Assembly: GCF_024171695.1 (NCBI RefSeq)
Contig: NZ_JAMTCF010000028.1
Span: 38,979-102,978 of the forward strand
Direction: 5' to 3'
Length of the DNA: 64,000 nt
Source: Actinosynnema pretiosum
GTDB lineage: Bacteria > Actinomycetota > Actinomycetes > Mycobacteriales > Pseudonocardiaceae
Within the stretch, counting starts at the first letter, position 1; the number at the start of each line of letters is the position of its first letter. The position numbers and the translations under genes were made by a program. This document shows positions 27,858-37,411 of the stretch, in pieces. The notes beneath the pieces were generated by a model, which had not been told where the DNA came from, did not search any database, and saw only the letters and a list, made by a program, of their open reading frames with translations.

Positions 27858-28424
27858 GTGGAGGACGTGAGACCCGACTACCCGATCAGGACCGAACGCC
27901 TGCTGCTGCGCCCGTTCACCGGCGCCGACCTGGACGCGCTGCACTCGTGGCAGTCGCGCGAGGACGTCGTGCGCTACCTGTACGGCGGGGTGCGCACGCT
28001 GGAGGAGAGCGCGGACCAGCTGATGAGCCGGGCCGCCGTGACGTGGCCGTCGAAGGCGGCCGAGGAGCTGTCGCTGGCGGTCGAGCTGGACGGCGAGGTC
28101 GTCGGCGAGGCGGTGCTCAAGTGGCTGAGCGAGGAGCACCGGCAGGGCGAGATCGGGTACGTCCTGCACCCCGACCACCACGGTCGGGGGATCGCCGTGG
28201 AGGCCTCGGAAGCGTTGCTGCGCCTGGCTTTCGAGGGGCTGGGGCTGCACCGGGTGATCGCGCAGTGCGACCCGAGGAACACGGCGTCGTGGCGGGTGAT
28301 GGAGAAGCTCGGGATGCGGCGCGAGGCGCACCTGCGGCACTGCGAGGTGTTCAAGGGCGAGTGGGGCGACGTGTACACCTACGCGCTGCTGGAGGACGAG
28401 TGGTCGGCCTCGTCTGGTACGTGA
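27858..28424 (+). CDS. GNAT acetyltransferase, RimJ/RimL-like
   Basis: A 188-residue acetyltransferase of the Acetyltransf_3 type: RTERLLLRPFTGADLDALHSW at the start, acetyl-CoA loop in EIGYVLHPDHHGRGIAVEA, then VIAQCDPRNTASWRVMEKLG. It acetylates an amine, perhaps a protein N-terminus or an antibiotic. GTG at 27858 immediately follows the E2 gene; GTG at 27867 is an alternative. It overlaps the next gene. Confidence 0.85.
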   Translation: MEDVRPDYPIRTERLLLRPFTGADLDALHSWQSREDVVRYLYGGVRTLEESADQLMSRAAVTWPSKAAEELSLAVELDGEVVGEAVLKWLSEEHRQGEIGYVLHPDHHGRGIAVEASEALLRLAFEGLGLHRVIAQCDPRNTASWRVMEKLGMRREAHLRHCEVFKGEWGDVYTYALLEDEWSASSGT

Positions 28425-29002
28425 GCTACGGGTCGAACCTGCACGCGGGCAGGTTCGACTGCTACCTGTCCGGCGGGACCCCGCCCGGCGCGACGCGCTG
28501 CTACCCCGGCTGCCGCGACAGGACACCCCCGCGCGCCGTCCGCCCGTGGGAGCTGCCGGGCGGGGTGTACTTCACCACCCACTCGCCGGTGTGGGACGGG
28601 GGGAGGGCCTTCTACGACCCGTCGCTGCCGGGCGTGGCGGTGGGCCGGGCGTACCTGGTGACGACGGGCCAGTTCTCGGACGTCGCGGCGCAGGAGATGT
28701 ACCGCGCGCCGGGGGAGGACCTGGACCTGTCGGGCGTGCTGGCGACCGGGCGGGCGGAGCTGGGACCGGGCCGGTACGAGACCCTGGTGAAGGTCGGCGA
28801 GGCGGACGGTCGCCCGGCGCTGACGTTCACCGCGCCCTGGCGGGCCGACGAGGTCCGGCACACCAGGCCGAGCGCGGCGTACCTGCGGATGCTGGCGGGT
28901 GGTCTGCGGGAAACCCTTGCCTGGCAACCGGAGCAGGCAGCCGCGCACCTGGCGTCGACCACGCCGTTCTGGACGGCGGGGGAGATCCTGGGGTTGTTGT
29001 GA
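28400..29002 (+). CDS. Gamma-glutamylcyclotransferase-fold protein
   Basis: A 200-residue protein beginning WYVSYGSNLHAGRFDCYL; the Y-G-S-N motif and length match the GGCT-like family that in actinomycetes is often mislabelled histone deacetylase. GGAGG lies just before the GTG at 28400, and the gene overlaps the acetyltransferase by 25 bases. The catalytic Glu of true gamma-glutamylcyclotransferases cannot be assigned safely, so the reaction is unknown. Confidence 0.65.
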   Translation: MVGLVWYVSYGSNLHAGRFDCYLSGGTPPGATRCYPGCRDRTPPRAVRPWELPGGVYFTTHSPVWDGGRAFYDPSLPGVAVGRAYLVTTGQFSDVAAQEMYRAPGEDLDLSGVLATGRAELGPGRYETLVKVGEADGRPALTFTAPWRADEVRHTRPSAAYLRMLAGGLRETLAWQPEQAAAHLASTTPFWTAGEILGLL

Positions 29003-29040
29003 CCCCCTAACCTGGTCCCCTCTGCGGCGATGGGGGAGCG

Positions 29041-30225
29041 GTGGGCCTGCGGTTCACGTGGTTGTGGGCCGCGTACGGGTCGAGCGTCGCCGGGACCTGG
29101 CTCGCGTTCGACGCGTTCCCGCTCATCGCCGTCCTCGTCCTCGGCGCCGGGCCCGCCCAGGTGTCGCTGCTCGCCGCCGCGGGCCTCGCCGTCGGCGCGC
29201 TCATCGCCGTGCCGCTCGGGCCCCGCGTCGAGTTCCGCCGCAAGCTGCCGGTCATGGTCGGCGCGGACCTGCTGCGGTTCGCGGCGCTGCTCACCATCCC
29301 CCTCGCGCACTGGCTCGGGGTGCTCGGCTTCTGGCACCTGCTCGCCGTCGCCGTCCTGGTCGCCACCGCCGACATCACCTTCCAGGCCGCGTCCGGCGCC
29401 TACCTCAAGGGCCTCCTGCCCGCCGCCGACCTGCTCCCCGCGTCCGCCCGCCTCGAATCCACGGCCTGGACCGCCACGATCGTCGGACCACCGGCGGGCG
29501 GCGCGCTCGTCGGCGTGTTCGGCCCCCTCGTCACCGTCCTGCTCAACGCGGCCAGCTTCCTCGCGTCCGCCCTGTGCCTGCGCGGCGCGCGCGGCCCGGA
29601 ACCGGTGCCCGTCCGCGTCACCGCCCCGCGCGCGGCGGACCTGGTCGCCGGGTGGCGGCACCTCCTGGGCGACCCGGTGCTGCGCCCCCTCCTGCTCAAC
29701 ACCGCCCTGGTCAACGGCCTCGTCCTGGCCACCTCCCCGCTCATGGCCGTGCTCCTGCTCGGCGACCTCGGCTTCCCGGCCTGGCAGCACGGCCTCGTGT
29801 TCGGCCTGCCCTGCCTCGGCGGCCTGATCGGCTCGCGCTGCTCGGCGCCGCTGGCCGGGAGGTTCGGCGAGCGCCGGGTGCTGCGGGCGTCCGGCGCCGC
29901 GCGCGCCTGCTGGCCGGTGCTGCTCCCCCTCGTCCACCCCGGTCCGACCGGTCTGCTCCTGGTGCTGGTGGCGCAGTCCGGGCTGCTGCTGTCGATCGGC
30001 GTGTTCACCCCGCTCCTGGCCGCGCACCGGCTGCGCCTGATCCCCGCCGACCGCACCGCGCGCGCCCTGACCGCGTGGACGATCACCGTCCGCGCCACCA
30101 CCGCCGCCGCGACCGCGCTGGGCGGGGTGCTGGCGGGGGTGGTCGGGACGCGGGCCGGGTTGCTGGTGATCGGCGGGGCGCTGCTGCTCACGCCGGTGCT
30201 GCTGCCCAGGCGGGAGGAGGGCTAG
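29041..30225 (+). CDS. MFS transporter
   Basis: A 394-residue membrane protein with about 12 hydrophobic helices and the MFS fold typical of drug or metabolite exporters (LGPRVEFRRKLPVMVGADLLRF in the cytoplasmic loop between helices 2 and 3, matching the motif-A position; SARLESTAWTATIVGPPAGG in the middle). GTG start with GGGGAGC directly before it. Substrate unknown. Its stop overlaps the end of the convergent gene by four bases. Confidence 0.85.
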   Translation: MGLRFTWLWAAYGSSVAGTWLAFDAFPLIAVLVLGAGPAQVSLLAAAGLAVGALIAVPLGPRVEFRRKLPVMVGADLLRFAALLTIPLAHWLGVLGFWHLLAVAVLVATADITFQAASGAYLKGLLPAADLLPASARLESTAWTATIVGPPAGGALVGVFGPLVTVLLNAASFLASALCLRGARGPEPVPVRVTAPRAADLVAGWRHLLGDPVLRPLLLNTALVNGLVLATSPLMAVLLLGDLGFPAWQHGLVFGLPCLGGLIGSRCSAPLAGRFGERRVLRASGAARACWPVLLPLVHPGPTGLLLVLVAQSGLLLSIGVFTPLLAAHRLRLIPADRTARALTAWTITVRATTAAATALGGVLAGVVGTRAGLLVIGGALLLTPVLLPRREEG

Positions 30226-30683
30226 CCGGGGTTGGTCGGGTCGAACGGCACCTCCGGTTCGACGGGGATCTGGATGACGATCGGCGGCAGGCCCGCGTTC
30301 GGGTCGGGCGGCAGGGGCGCGGGGACCAGGTCGGGGCGAGGGACCGGGTTCATCGCGTTGCGCTCGGCGATCGAGTCGGACGACGCCCGGCCACCGGGGT
30401 TCGGCTGCGCCTGCTGGACGGGTGCCTGCTGCACCGGGGCCTGCTGCACGGGCGCCTGCTGAACCGGCGGCTGGACCGGCGGCTGGACCGGTTCGGGGGC
30501 CGGTTCCGGCGTGCTCTCCTCGGACGGCGCGGGCTTCACCACGATCGTCGCCTGCGCGGGAACGGCCGGTTCCTCGGGAGCGGCCTCGACCACCGACGTC
30601 GGGGCCGCGACCACCACCGCCGACGGGACCACCCCGACCAGCCCCACCAGCACCAACGCGCCCACGACCCGACCTGCCGCCAC
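30222..30683 (-). CDS. Secreted proline/glutamine-rich repeat protein
   Basis: A 153-residue protein. GTG at 30683, with GGGGGAGGG upstream, gives a signal peptide (VAAGRVVGALVLVGLVGVV). The mature part is low-complexity: acidic Pro-rich, then PVQPPVQPPVQQA followed by three more PVQQA units, then a Pro-rich tail. Such spacers suggest a wall-spanning or surface peptide. No catalytic domain. A longer frame starting at 30761 is less likely. Confidence 0.65.
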   Translation of the reverse strand: MAAGRVVGALVLVGLVGVVPSAVVVAAPTSVVEAAPEEPAVPAQATIVVKPAPSEESTPEPAPEPVQPPVQPPVQQAPVQQAPVQQAPVQQAQPNPGGRASSDSIAERNAMNPVPRPDLVPAPLPPDPNAGLPPIVIQIPVEPEVPFDPTNPG

Positions 30684-30780
30684 CCCAACACCCTCCCCCG
30701 AACGGACTAACGGGACGATCCTCCGCCACGCGGACATCAACAACAAGAGCTCCCTCCGCACCCCCCGGCGCGGAGGGAGC

Positions 30781-31746
30781 TCAGCGGCGGCACTCCGGCA
30801 GCCCGTCCAGGACGTCCACGATCCGCCGGAACTCCTCCTCGGTCGCCTGGTGCCCCGCCCGCACGGTCCGCACGTCGAACCGGTTGCGCGGGGTCAGCCG
30901 GTCGGCCTCGGCGATCATCCGGTCCTGCAGCGCGAGCGGGATCATCCGGTCCTCGGTGTGCCGGATGAACGTGCGCGGGACGCGCCCCCAGGTGTCCGCC
31001 CGCACCCGCGAGTCCTCCCGCCCCACCGTCAGCGACTCGTCGGGGTGCAGGTGCGCGAGCGCCCCGTGGAACTCCGCGTCGTCCGCGCCCGCCATCAGCA
31101 GCTCCTTCAGCCCGGCCAGCGCCTCGCGGTCGGCGGTGCGGTAGTTCACCCGCACCGCGCCGATCACCGCCGGGTCGGCTGCCACCAGGTCGGCCAGCGC
31201 GCCCGCCAGGCTCGTCGACCCCTCCGGGGTGGCCAGGTAGTCCTCCGGGCACGCCAGGTCCACGCAGCAGAACGCGGTGTCGTAGACCATCCGGTCGACC
31301 AGGTGCGGCACGGCGCCGCCGACCCGGTTCAGCACCGCGCCGCCCATGCTGCCGCCGTAGAGCACCACCGGGCCGAACCCCGCGACCGCGCGGACCACCC
31401 GGATCGCGGCCTCGGCGTAGTCGTCCAGCCCGATCCCGGCCAGCGGCGACGGCCGGGTCGCCAGCGACGCCGGGTCCTGCGGGCACTGGTAGTCGAGCGC
31501 GAACTGGGCGTCGGTGGCGCGGTGCCCCGGCAGCGGCACCCCGACCGTGCGGTGCCCGCGCAGCGACAGCGCGTCGATCCCGCCTGGCGCGCCGCTCGCG
31601 CCGGTGACCACCACGAACGTCGTCACCCCACCCCGACCCCGTCCGCCCCCGGCCGCCGCCACCCCGCTGCCCCCGGCCAGCGCCGCGCCACCCGCAGCCG
31701 CTCCCGCTCGCAACGCGGTCCTCCTGGAGATCCCCGTTCTCACCAT
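30781..31746 (-). CDS. Tat-exported alpha/beta hydrolase
   Basis: A 321-residue hydrolase. The N-terminus has a twin-arginine signal (GISRRTALRAGAAAGG). The nucleophile elbow is YGGSMGGAV (Ser), the His is probably in VRAGHQATEEEF, and an early TGASGAPGGIDAL segment matches the abhydrolase_6 (salicylate-esterase-like) group. It acts outside the membrane on an ester or amide; substrate unknown. ATG at 31746 gives the complete signal peptide. Confidence 0.82.
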   Translation of the reverse strand: MVRTGISRRTALRAGAAAGGAALAGGSGVAAAGGGRGRGGVTTFVVVTGASGAPGGIDALSLRGHRTVGVPLPGHRATDAQFALDYQCPQDPASLATRPSPLAGIGLDDYAEAAIRVVRAVAGFGPVVLYGGSMGGAVLNRVGGAVPHLVDRMVYDTAFCCVDLACPEDYLATPEGSTSLAGALADLVAADPAVIGAVRVNYRTADREALAGLKELLMAGADDAEFHGALAHLHPDESLTVGREDSRVRADTWGRVPRTFIRHTEDRMIPLALQDRMIAEADRLTPRNRFDVRTVRAGHQATEEEFRRIVDVLDGLPECRR

Positions 31747-31859
31747 GCCCCAAGTGCACCGCGCCGCGCACCGCCCGGTAAGCGGAGGAGGTGGACACCC
31801 CGATCCACCAAAGTTGCGCGCGACCCGGAACCGACCCGATCGGCTATACCGTGACCGGG

Positions 31860-33068
31860 GTGAGGGCGAACCGGAGCGACCTGCCGTGGCTGGTGCTCGC
31901 GGTCGTGCTCTTCGGAGCGATCGACTTGGCCGTCCACGGCGCGGGCCCGCCGACCACCGGGTGGGCCGGACCGCGCGCCGGGCTGCTCCTGCAGCTGTCG
32001 GTGGACGTGTCACTGCTGCTCCTGGCCCGCCACCCGGTGCCGGTCGCGTCCTGGGCGCTGACCGTCGCGGCGCTCACGCTCGGCTCGGCCGAGCTCGCCC
32101 CCGGCCTGCTCACCCCGGTGGACCCCGCGACGCACGCGGTGCTGCCGCACGCCACGCCCGCGATCGTGGTCAACCTGGTCCGGCTGACCGACCGGCGCCG
32201 CGCGTTCGCGCTGATCGGGGCGTTCGCCGTGCTCGGCGCCAAGCCGTGGGACCCGAGCTGGGAGAGCACCCCGCTCGGCGTCGTCAACACGGTGCTGCCC
32301 GCGCTGGCCGCGCTCTACCTGCGGGCCCGCCGGGAGCTGGTGGACTCGCTGCGGGAGCGGGCCGAGCGGGCCGAGCGCGAGCGGCTGCTGCTCGCCGAGC
32401 GGGCCGCGGCGCAGGAGCGGCGGCGGCTCGCCGAGGAGATGCACGACGTGGTCACCCACCGGCTCACGCTGATGGTGCTGCACGCGGGCGCGCTGGGCGT
32501 CGGGTCGTCCGACCCCGCCGCGCGCGCCGCCGCCGAGGACATCCGGGTCGAGGGCGTCGGCGCGCTGGCCGAGCTGCGGGACCTGCTCGGGGTGCTCCGG
32601 GGCGCGGACGGCCCGCCGGTGGGCGGCCCCGCGCGGCCCACCGGGACCGAGCGCCCGCCGGCGCCCGACCCGAGGCGGCTGGTCGCCGAGGCGCGCGCGG
32701 TCGGCGAGTCGGTCTCGTGCCAGGTCGACGGCGACCCCGACCGGATCGACCCGACCGTCCTGCGCACCGCGTACCGGGTGGTGCAGGAGTCGTTGACGAA
32801 CGCGCGCAAGCACGCCCCCGGCGCCGAGGTGGCCGTGACCGTCTCCTACCGGCCCGACGGGGTCGACGTGCGCGTCGCCAACGGCGCGCCGGACCGGCCG
32901 CCCGACCGCGCGCTGGCGGGCAGCGGGTCGGGAACCGGGCTGCTCGGGCTCGCGCAGCGGGTCGAGCTGAGCGGCGGCGCCCTGCGCGCGGGACCGGAGC
33001 CCGGCGGCGGCTACCTGGTCGGTGCGACACTGCCCGCGCACGTGCCGACGCGGGGGGACGCCGGATGA
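31860..33068 (+). CDS. NarL-type sensor histidine kinase
   Basis: A 402-residue kinase with five or six membrane helices in the first 150 residues and no large external domain. The HisKA_3 dimerisation domain carries the phospho-His in AEEMHDVVTHRLTLMVLHAG (His195), with N-box ESLTNARKHAPG and G-box GSGTGLLGLAQRVEL. TATACC lies about nine bases before GTG at 31860, so the mRNA may be leaderless; GTG at 31851 is an alternative. It overlaps its regulator gene by ATGA. Confidence 0.9.
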   Translation: MRANRSDLPWLVLAVVLFGAIDLAVHGAGPPTTGWAGPRAGLLLQLSVDVSLLLLARHPVPVASWALTVAALTLGSAELAPGLLTPVDPATHAVLPHATPAIVVNLVRLTDRRRAFALIGAFAVLGAKPWDPSWESTPLGVVNTVLPALAALYLRARRELVDSLRERAERAERERLLLAERAAAQERRRLAEEMHDVVTHRLTLMVLHAGALGVGSSDPAARAAAEDIRVEGVGALAELRDLLGVLRGADGPPVGGPARPTGTERPPAPDPRRLVAEARAVGESVSCQVDGDPDRIDPTVLRTAYRVVQESLTNARKHAPGAEVAVTVSYRPDGVDVRVANGAPDRPPDRALAGSGSGTGLLGLAQRVELSGGALRAGPEPGGGYLVGATLPAHVPTRGDAG

Positions 33069-33721
33069 TCAGGGTGGTCGTCGTGGACGACGAGCCGATG
33101 GTGTGCGCGCACCTGCGGGTGATCCTCGGCGGCGCGGACGACGTCGAGGTGGTCGCCGAGGCGCAGGACGGCGCGGAGGCGGTGGAGGCGGTCGTCCGGC
33201 ACCGCCCCGACCTCGTGCTGATGGACCTGCGGATGCCGGGGGTCGACGGGCTCGCCGCCACCGAGCGGATCGGCGCCCTGCCCGACCCGCCCCCGGTCGT
33301 CGTGCTCACCACCTTCGACACCGACGCCCACGTGCTCGCGGCGCTGCGCGCGGGCGCGGCGGGGTTCCTGCTCAAGACCACCGCGCCCCGCGACCTGGTC
33401 GAGCTGGTCAGGGTGGCGGCGGCCGGGCACACCGTGCTGTCCCCGGCGGCCACCGCCCGGCTGGTCGCCGCCTCCTCGGCGGGCAGGCGGCGCGACGAGG
33501 GCGCCAGGGCCAGGCTGAGCGCGTTGAGCGAGCGGGACCTGGAGGTGCTGACCTGCCTCGGCCGGGGGCTGTCCAACGCGGACATCGCGCGCGAGCTGTT
33601 CCTGTCCGAGGCGACGGTGAAGAGCTACGTGTCCCGGATGCTCGTGAAGATCGACTGCCGCAACCGCACCCAGGCCGGGGTGCTCGCCCACGAGGCAGGA
33701 CTGGTCGACGGATCGGGGTGA
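33065..33721 (+). CDS. NarL/FixJ-family response regulator
   Basis: A 218-residue regulator: receiver domain with Asp54 in LMDLRMPGVDG and Lys in FLLKTTAPRDL, and a C-terminal LuxR-type helix-turn-helix (LSERDLEVLTCLGRGLSNAD; LFLSEATVKSYVSRML). Paired with the preceding kinase through an ATGA overlap. Targets unknown; autoregulation and control of the following membrane protein gene are plausible. Confidence 0.92.
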   Translation: MIRVVVVDDEPMVCAHLRVILGGADDVEVVAEAQDGAEAVEAVVRHRPDLVLMDLRMPGVDGLAATERIGALPDPPPVVVLTTFDTDAHVLAALRAGAAGFLLKTTAPRDLVELVRVAAAGHTVLSPAATARLVAASSAGRRRDEGARARLSALSERDLEVLTCLGRGLSNADIARELFLSEATVKSYVSRMLVKIDCRNRTQAGVLAHEAGLVDGSG

Positions 33722-33765
33722 GCCCCCCGGCGCGGTGTTCGGCGGGGGAACGGGATGATGGCTCG

Positions 33766-34464
33766 GTGGTGGCGCGCGTGTTCTCGGCCGGGCACCGGTG
33801 GCGGCTGGTCCTGATCGTGGTGGGTGCGGCCCTGGCGGTGCTCCCGTGGGACGGCCCGCCGGTCGGGCTGTTCGGCGTGGTGCCGCTGCTGCTGTGGTGC
33901 GGCTCGTGGACCGGGACCCGGCGCGTCGGGGTGGTCGTCGCACTGGTGCTGCTGGGGTTGCTGGTGTGGTTCGTGGTGGCGCCCGGCCTGGGGTTCTCCG
34001 GGCGCTGGGCGCCGTCGACGGCCGAGGTGCTCTGGCTCCACCCGCTGCTCGCGGGCGCGGTGTGCGCGGTCGGCGCGCGGGCGGGGCGGCTGCCTGTCCA
34101 CGGGTGGCGGCTGACGGGCGTGGCGGCGCTCGGGTTCCTGCTCCTCGGGTTCCTGGGGCTCACCGGGCTGGAGGCACCGCCCGGCGACGAGGGCGTGGCG
34201 CCCGCACTGGCCGTGCTGCGGGTGGAGGAGGGGGAGCCGCTGTGCGGTTCCGGCGGCTGCGCCCGGCAAGCGCGGGCGACCGGCGACCGCGCCCCCGAGG
34301 TGGCCCGCGAACGCCTCGCGGCACGGGGCTTCGCGCACCGGGAGCCGCTCGACGCCGACGACCGGCTCTGCCGCGCGACCGGGCTCGTGGTGGAGCACGA
34401 GGTGTGCGCGGAACTGCGCGACGTCGCCCCGGACGCGGTCCGGGTCGTCTGGTACGCCAACTGA
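33766..34464 (+). CDS. Membrane protein of unknown function
   Basis: A 232-residue protein with four or five hydrophobic helices (LVLIVVGAALAVLPW; GVVVALVLLGLLVWFVVAP; LTGVAALGFLLLGFLGLTG) and a C-terminal extramembrane domain of about 90 residues containing four cysteines (CGSGGC, LCRATG, HEVCAEL), suggesting disulfides outside the cell. GTG at 33766 is chosen; GTG at 33718 would overlap the regulator stop as GTGA and add 16 residues. It probably belongs to the two-component operon. Confidence 0.65.
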   Translation: MVARVFSAGHRWRLVLIVVGAALAVLPWDGPPVGLFGVVPLLLWCGSWTGTRRVGVVVALVLLGLLVWFVVAPGLGFSGRWAPSTAEVLWLHPLLAGAVCAVGARAGRLPVHGWRLTGVAALGFLLLGFLGLTGLEAPPGDEGVAPALAVLRVEEGEPLCGSGGCARQARATGDRAPEVARERLAARGFAHREPLDADDRLCRATGLVVEHEVCAELRDVAPDAVRVVWYAN

Positions 34465-34522
34465 CCGCCTGACTCGCCGTGTGCCGGTAGGCTGAACGGA
34501 CCAGTGGAACGAGGAGGTGGCC

Positions 34523-35461
34523 GTGCTCCCCTACGCCTACCAGGTCACCAAGTACGACCCCGCCGACCGCAACGAGCACCGCCACTACCAGGGCGCCGTG
34601 GACAGCATCAGCGACCACGGCCCCCTGGAGGCCGCCTACCTCGAAGCCGTGGCCGCGTTCGCCGAGGACTCGGGCGTCACCGAGCTGGAGATCCGCGAAC
34701 CCGGAGTCGCGGGAAGGATCACCTTCGGCCGGGAGGCGCCGATCGAGGGCGATGGTCTGATCGGCCTGTTCCCGGACCGCGCCGACTTCCACGACGGCGC
34801 GGTGGTCCCGGTTCCCGTCGGGGTCGCCCTCGTGCGCGCCATGCTCCGCGACCACGGCGCGTGGTGCAGGCTCGAGGTCGAGGGCAGGTTCTTCGCCCAC
34901 GTCGGCTACGACCAGTACCTGTTCGTCGGCAGCACCACGCCCTGCGAGCGCGCCATCGCGCGCGTCACCGCGCTGGGCCTGTTCGTCGAGCCGATCGACC
35001 ACTCCCCGTACGACATCGCCTTCGACGAGGTCGAACCGCAGCGCCCGGCCGACGACGCGTTCTGGGCGGAGGTCGCCGCGCTCTGCCCGGTGACGCTCGA
35101 GGAGGGCTACCTCACCAACGCCTCCCGTTGGCACCGCGTGGGTCCCGCCGACGTCGACGACGTGCGCGCCCGCCTCGCGCCCAGGTCGTGGCTGATGGTG
35201 TGGCCCGAGCTGGCGCCCGTGGACTCCGCGTTGGCATCCCTGCCCGAGGGCTGCGCTTTGGTCGTCCGTGAGGACGCTGACGGCTCGATCACCTGCGTCC
35301 CCGTCGAGGAGGAGGACTACGCCGAGCTGCCCGCCTACCTCTCCGGTGCTCGGGCGGCGCTCGTCCACTCCGGGTACGCGGAAGTGGAGGTCCCGCTGCT
35401 CACCGCGGTCCTGCCCGACGCCGATGGTGTGGTGCGCGCCCGCTGGGCCGCCTCTTTCTGA
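34523..35461 (+). CDS. Conserved actinobacterial protein of unknown function
   Basis: A 312-residue soluble, acidic protein. AGGAGG five bases before GTG at 34523 sets the start. It opens with LPYAYQVTKYDPADRNEH, a sequence I know from conserved, uncharacterised actinobacterial proteins, some labelled RNA-binding without clear support. No catalytic motif is visible. It seems two-part: about residues 1-165 and 170-312. Confidence 0.65.
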   Translation: MLPYAYQVTKYDPADRNEHRHYQGAVDSISDHGPLEAAYLEAVAAFAEDSGVTELEIREPGVAGRITFGREAPIEGDGLIGLFPDRADFHDGAVVPVPVGVALVRAMLRDHGAWCRLEVEGRFFAHVGYDQYLFVGSTTPCERAIARVTALGLFVEPIDHSPYDIAFDEVEPQRPADDAFWAEVAALCPVTLEEGYLTNASRWHRVGPADVDDVRARLAPRSWLMVWPELAPVDSALASLPEGCALVVREDADGSITCVPVEEEDYAELPAYLSGARAALVHSGYAEVEVPLLTAVLPDADGVVRARWAASF

Positions 35462-35513
35462 GCCCGCGCACGGTCCCGCTGACGCCATGCGCGCCCACCT
35501 GACGACAGCGGTC

Positions 35514-36566
35514 CTAGTCCTGCTCCAGCACCAGGTCCAGCCCGCCGTCGTCGTTCGGCTCGCACGCCCCGTACCGCGCGTTCGCGCCCAGGAACTCCGC
35601 CATGCACCCGCCGAACGCCGCGTGCCCACGAGCGTTGGGGTGGAACGACTCCTGCAGCGCGTGCCGCGCCCGCGCCTCGTCGCGCAGCCCGTCGAAGTCC
35701 ACCACGAGCCGGGTGAACCACTCGTCGTCGCTGGAGTCGCCGCCCGAGCACGCCTCGTGACCGCGACCGGCCCGCGACAGGTCGAGGAAGCGCGCGCCCG
35801 ACGACGTCGCCACCCTGCGCACCGCGTCCGACAGCTCGCCCACCGCCACGTCCCGCACCCACCGCATGTCACCGCTGCGCAGCGGGCAGCCGGACAGGTT
35901 CTGCAGCGACGGCGACATGTCCGGGGTCACCGGCGACGCGTAGGACTGCATCACCAGCGCGTACGACCCCACCGAGTACCCGGCCTCGTCCAGCACCCGG
36001 CGGACGTCCCGCACCGCCTTCTCGACCTTCGGCACCATCCGCTCCACGCGCCCCCGCCAGTCCTCGGTGAGCAGCCGCGAGCAGTCGTCGCGGCGCTCGA
36101 ACCAGGCGCGCAGGCACTGGCCGAGCACGTCGGAGAAGCGCGGGTCGTCGTTCGCGCCCACGGCCAGCACGATCGTGGTCACCCGGTGCGTGCGGGCGAT
36201 CCGGCTCAGCTGGAGCGCCTGCGAGCCCTCGGTGTTGCCGATCTGGTCGGTGATGCCCACGCGCGCGGCGTTCGCGCCCGAGCAGGCCAGGTTGAACACC
36301 TCGTCCACGGCCACCGACGGCATCTGGAACACCTCGGCGTGCTTCGAGCGGTGGCACCAGTTGTCGTTCTGGCCGTCGGTGTCGTCGACGTAGTCGCCCG
36401 CGCCCTCGCCGGACAGCGTGCTGTCACCGAGCGAGACCATCGCGGTGGGCGCGTCGGCGGGTGGCCCGAGCGGCGGGGCCTTGGGGCGGTCGCTGACGAA
36501 GACGACCAGCGGGAGCAGCAGGAAGGCCAGTGCGAGCGCGGCGAGGCGACGGCGTGTGGTGCGCAT
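35514..36566 (-). CDS. Secreted SGNH/GDSL hydrolase
   Basis: A 350-residue exported esterase-like protein. Signal/anchor MRTTRRRLAALALAFLLLPL. Block I is SLGDSTLSGEGAG (Ser49), block III VGANDDPRF, and block V SFHPNARGH (His), so the catalytic set is complete. Several cysteines suggest disulfides. It probably deacylates a polysaccharide or lipid outside the cell. Confidence 0.85.
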   Translation of the reverse strand: MRTTRRRLAALALAFLLLPLVVFVSDRPKAPPLGPPADAPTAMVSLGDSTLSGEGAGDYVDDTDGQNDNWCHRSKHAEVFQMPSVAVDEVFNLACSGANAARVGITDQIGNTEGSQALQLSRIARTHRVTTIVLAVGANDDPRFSDVLGQCLRAWFERRDDCSRLLTEDWRGRVERMVPKVEKAVRDVRRVLDEAGYSVGSYALVMQSYASPVTPDMSPSLQNLSGCPLRSGDMRWVRDVAVGELSDAVRRVATSSGARFLDLSRAGRGHEACSGGDSSDDEWFTRLVVDFDGLRDEARARHALQESFHPNARGHAAFGGCMAEFLGANARYGACEPNDDGGLDLVLEQD

Positions 36567-36712
36567 CGCCGCTCAGTTTACGGGCCGATGCGGCTCACGG
36601 AGAGTGATCGTGGTCCCAGAGTTCGGGGTCGCGCCACCGGCGTGTCCACTTCGGACCCGCGCGACCGCTGTGGCACGCGCGTCCGCCGCGCCCCGCACGT
36701 CTATCGCGCCCC

Positions 36713-37315
36713 TCACGTCCGCCGCGCCTTGCGCCGCCGCAGCCACACCACCGCGCCCGCCACCACCAGCACGCCCAGCACGATCTCGCTGGCCAGCCCG
36801 AGCCGGTGCTCGGCCAGCTGGAGGCTCGCGCCCGCCCCGTACCCGAGCAGCGCCACCCCGGACGCCCACAGCACCCCGCCCAGGGCGTTGAACAGCAGGA
36901 ACGTCCGCAGCGGCACCCGGCTCATCCCGGCGAGCGCGGGCACCAGCGCCCGCAGCAGCGCCGTGAACCGCCCCACGAGCACCGCCACCCCGCCCCGCCG
37001 TCGCAGCAGCTCCTCGGCCTTGGCCAGGTGCTCGGGCTTGACCAGCCGCTCGGGCAGCAGCTGGATCATCCGGTGCCCGTACCGGCTGCCGACGAAGTAC
37101 CCGGTGGCGTCCCCGATGACCGCCCCGCTGATCGCGGCCACCAGCACCGCCCACAGCGGCGCCCCGCCGGAGTGCGCGACCGCCCCGCCGACCAGCACGG
37201 CGACCTCGCCGGGGAAGACGACGCCGAGCATGGTCGACGCCTCCAGCGCGGGGAGCGCGAAGACGAGCGCCAGCACGAGGGCGGGCGGGAGGTCGCGGAG
37301 GAAGTCGAGCACCAC
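36713..37315 (-). CDS. DedA family membrane protein
   Basis: A 200-residue DedA/VTT-domain protein: PALEASTMLGVVFPGE, GDATGYFVGSRYG, and the GRFTALLRALVPALAGMS signature, with a C-terminal membrane helix followed by an Arg/Lys tail. DedA proteins act as lipid scramblases or proton-coupled lipid-carrier transporters and support envelope integrity. GTG start. Confidence 0.88.
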   Translation of the reverse strand: MVLDFLRDLPPALVLALVFALPALEASTMLGVVFPGEVAVLVGGAVAHSGGAPLWAVLVAAISGAVIGDATGYFVGSRYGHRMIQLLPERLVKPEHLAKAEELLRRRGGVAVLVGRFTALLRALVPALAGMSRVPLRTFLLFNALGGVLWASGVALLGYGAGASLQLAEHRLGLASEIVLGVLVVAGAVVWLRRRKARRT

Positions 37316-37411
37316 GGGTCGATCCTGGTCGGGGGGTGCGGTTCGTGCCAGTCGGGGACGGGGCCTGCCGACGTGCGGGCGCGGGGTTCCCGCCGATGTG
37401 ACCGCGCGCCG

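Noticed and set aside
30440..30490. Short tandem repeats as a CRISPR-like array
   Set aside because: They encode in-frame PVQQA/PPVQ units of a proline-rich protein; there are no spacers and no cas genes.
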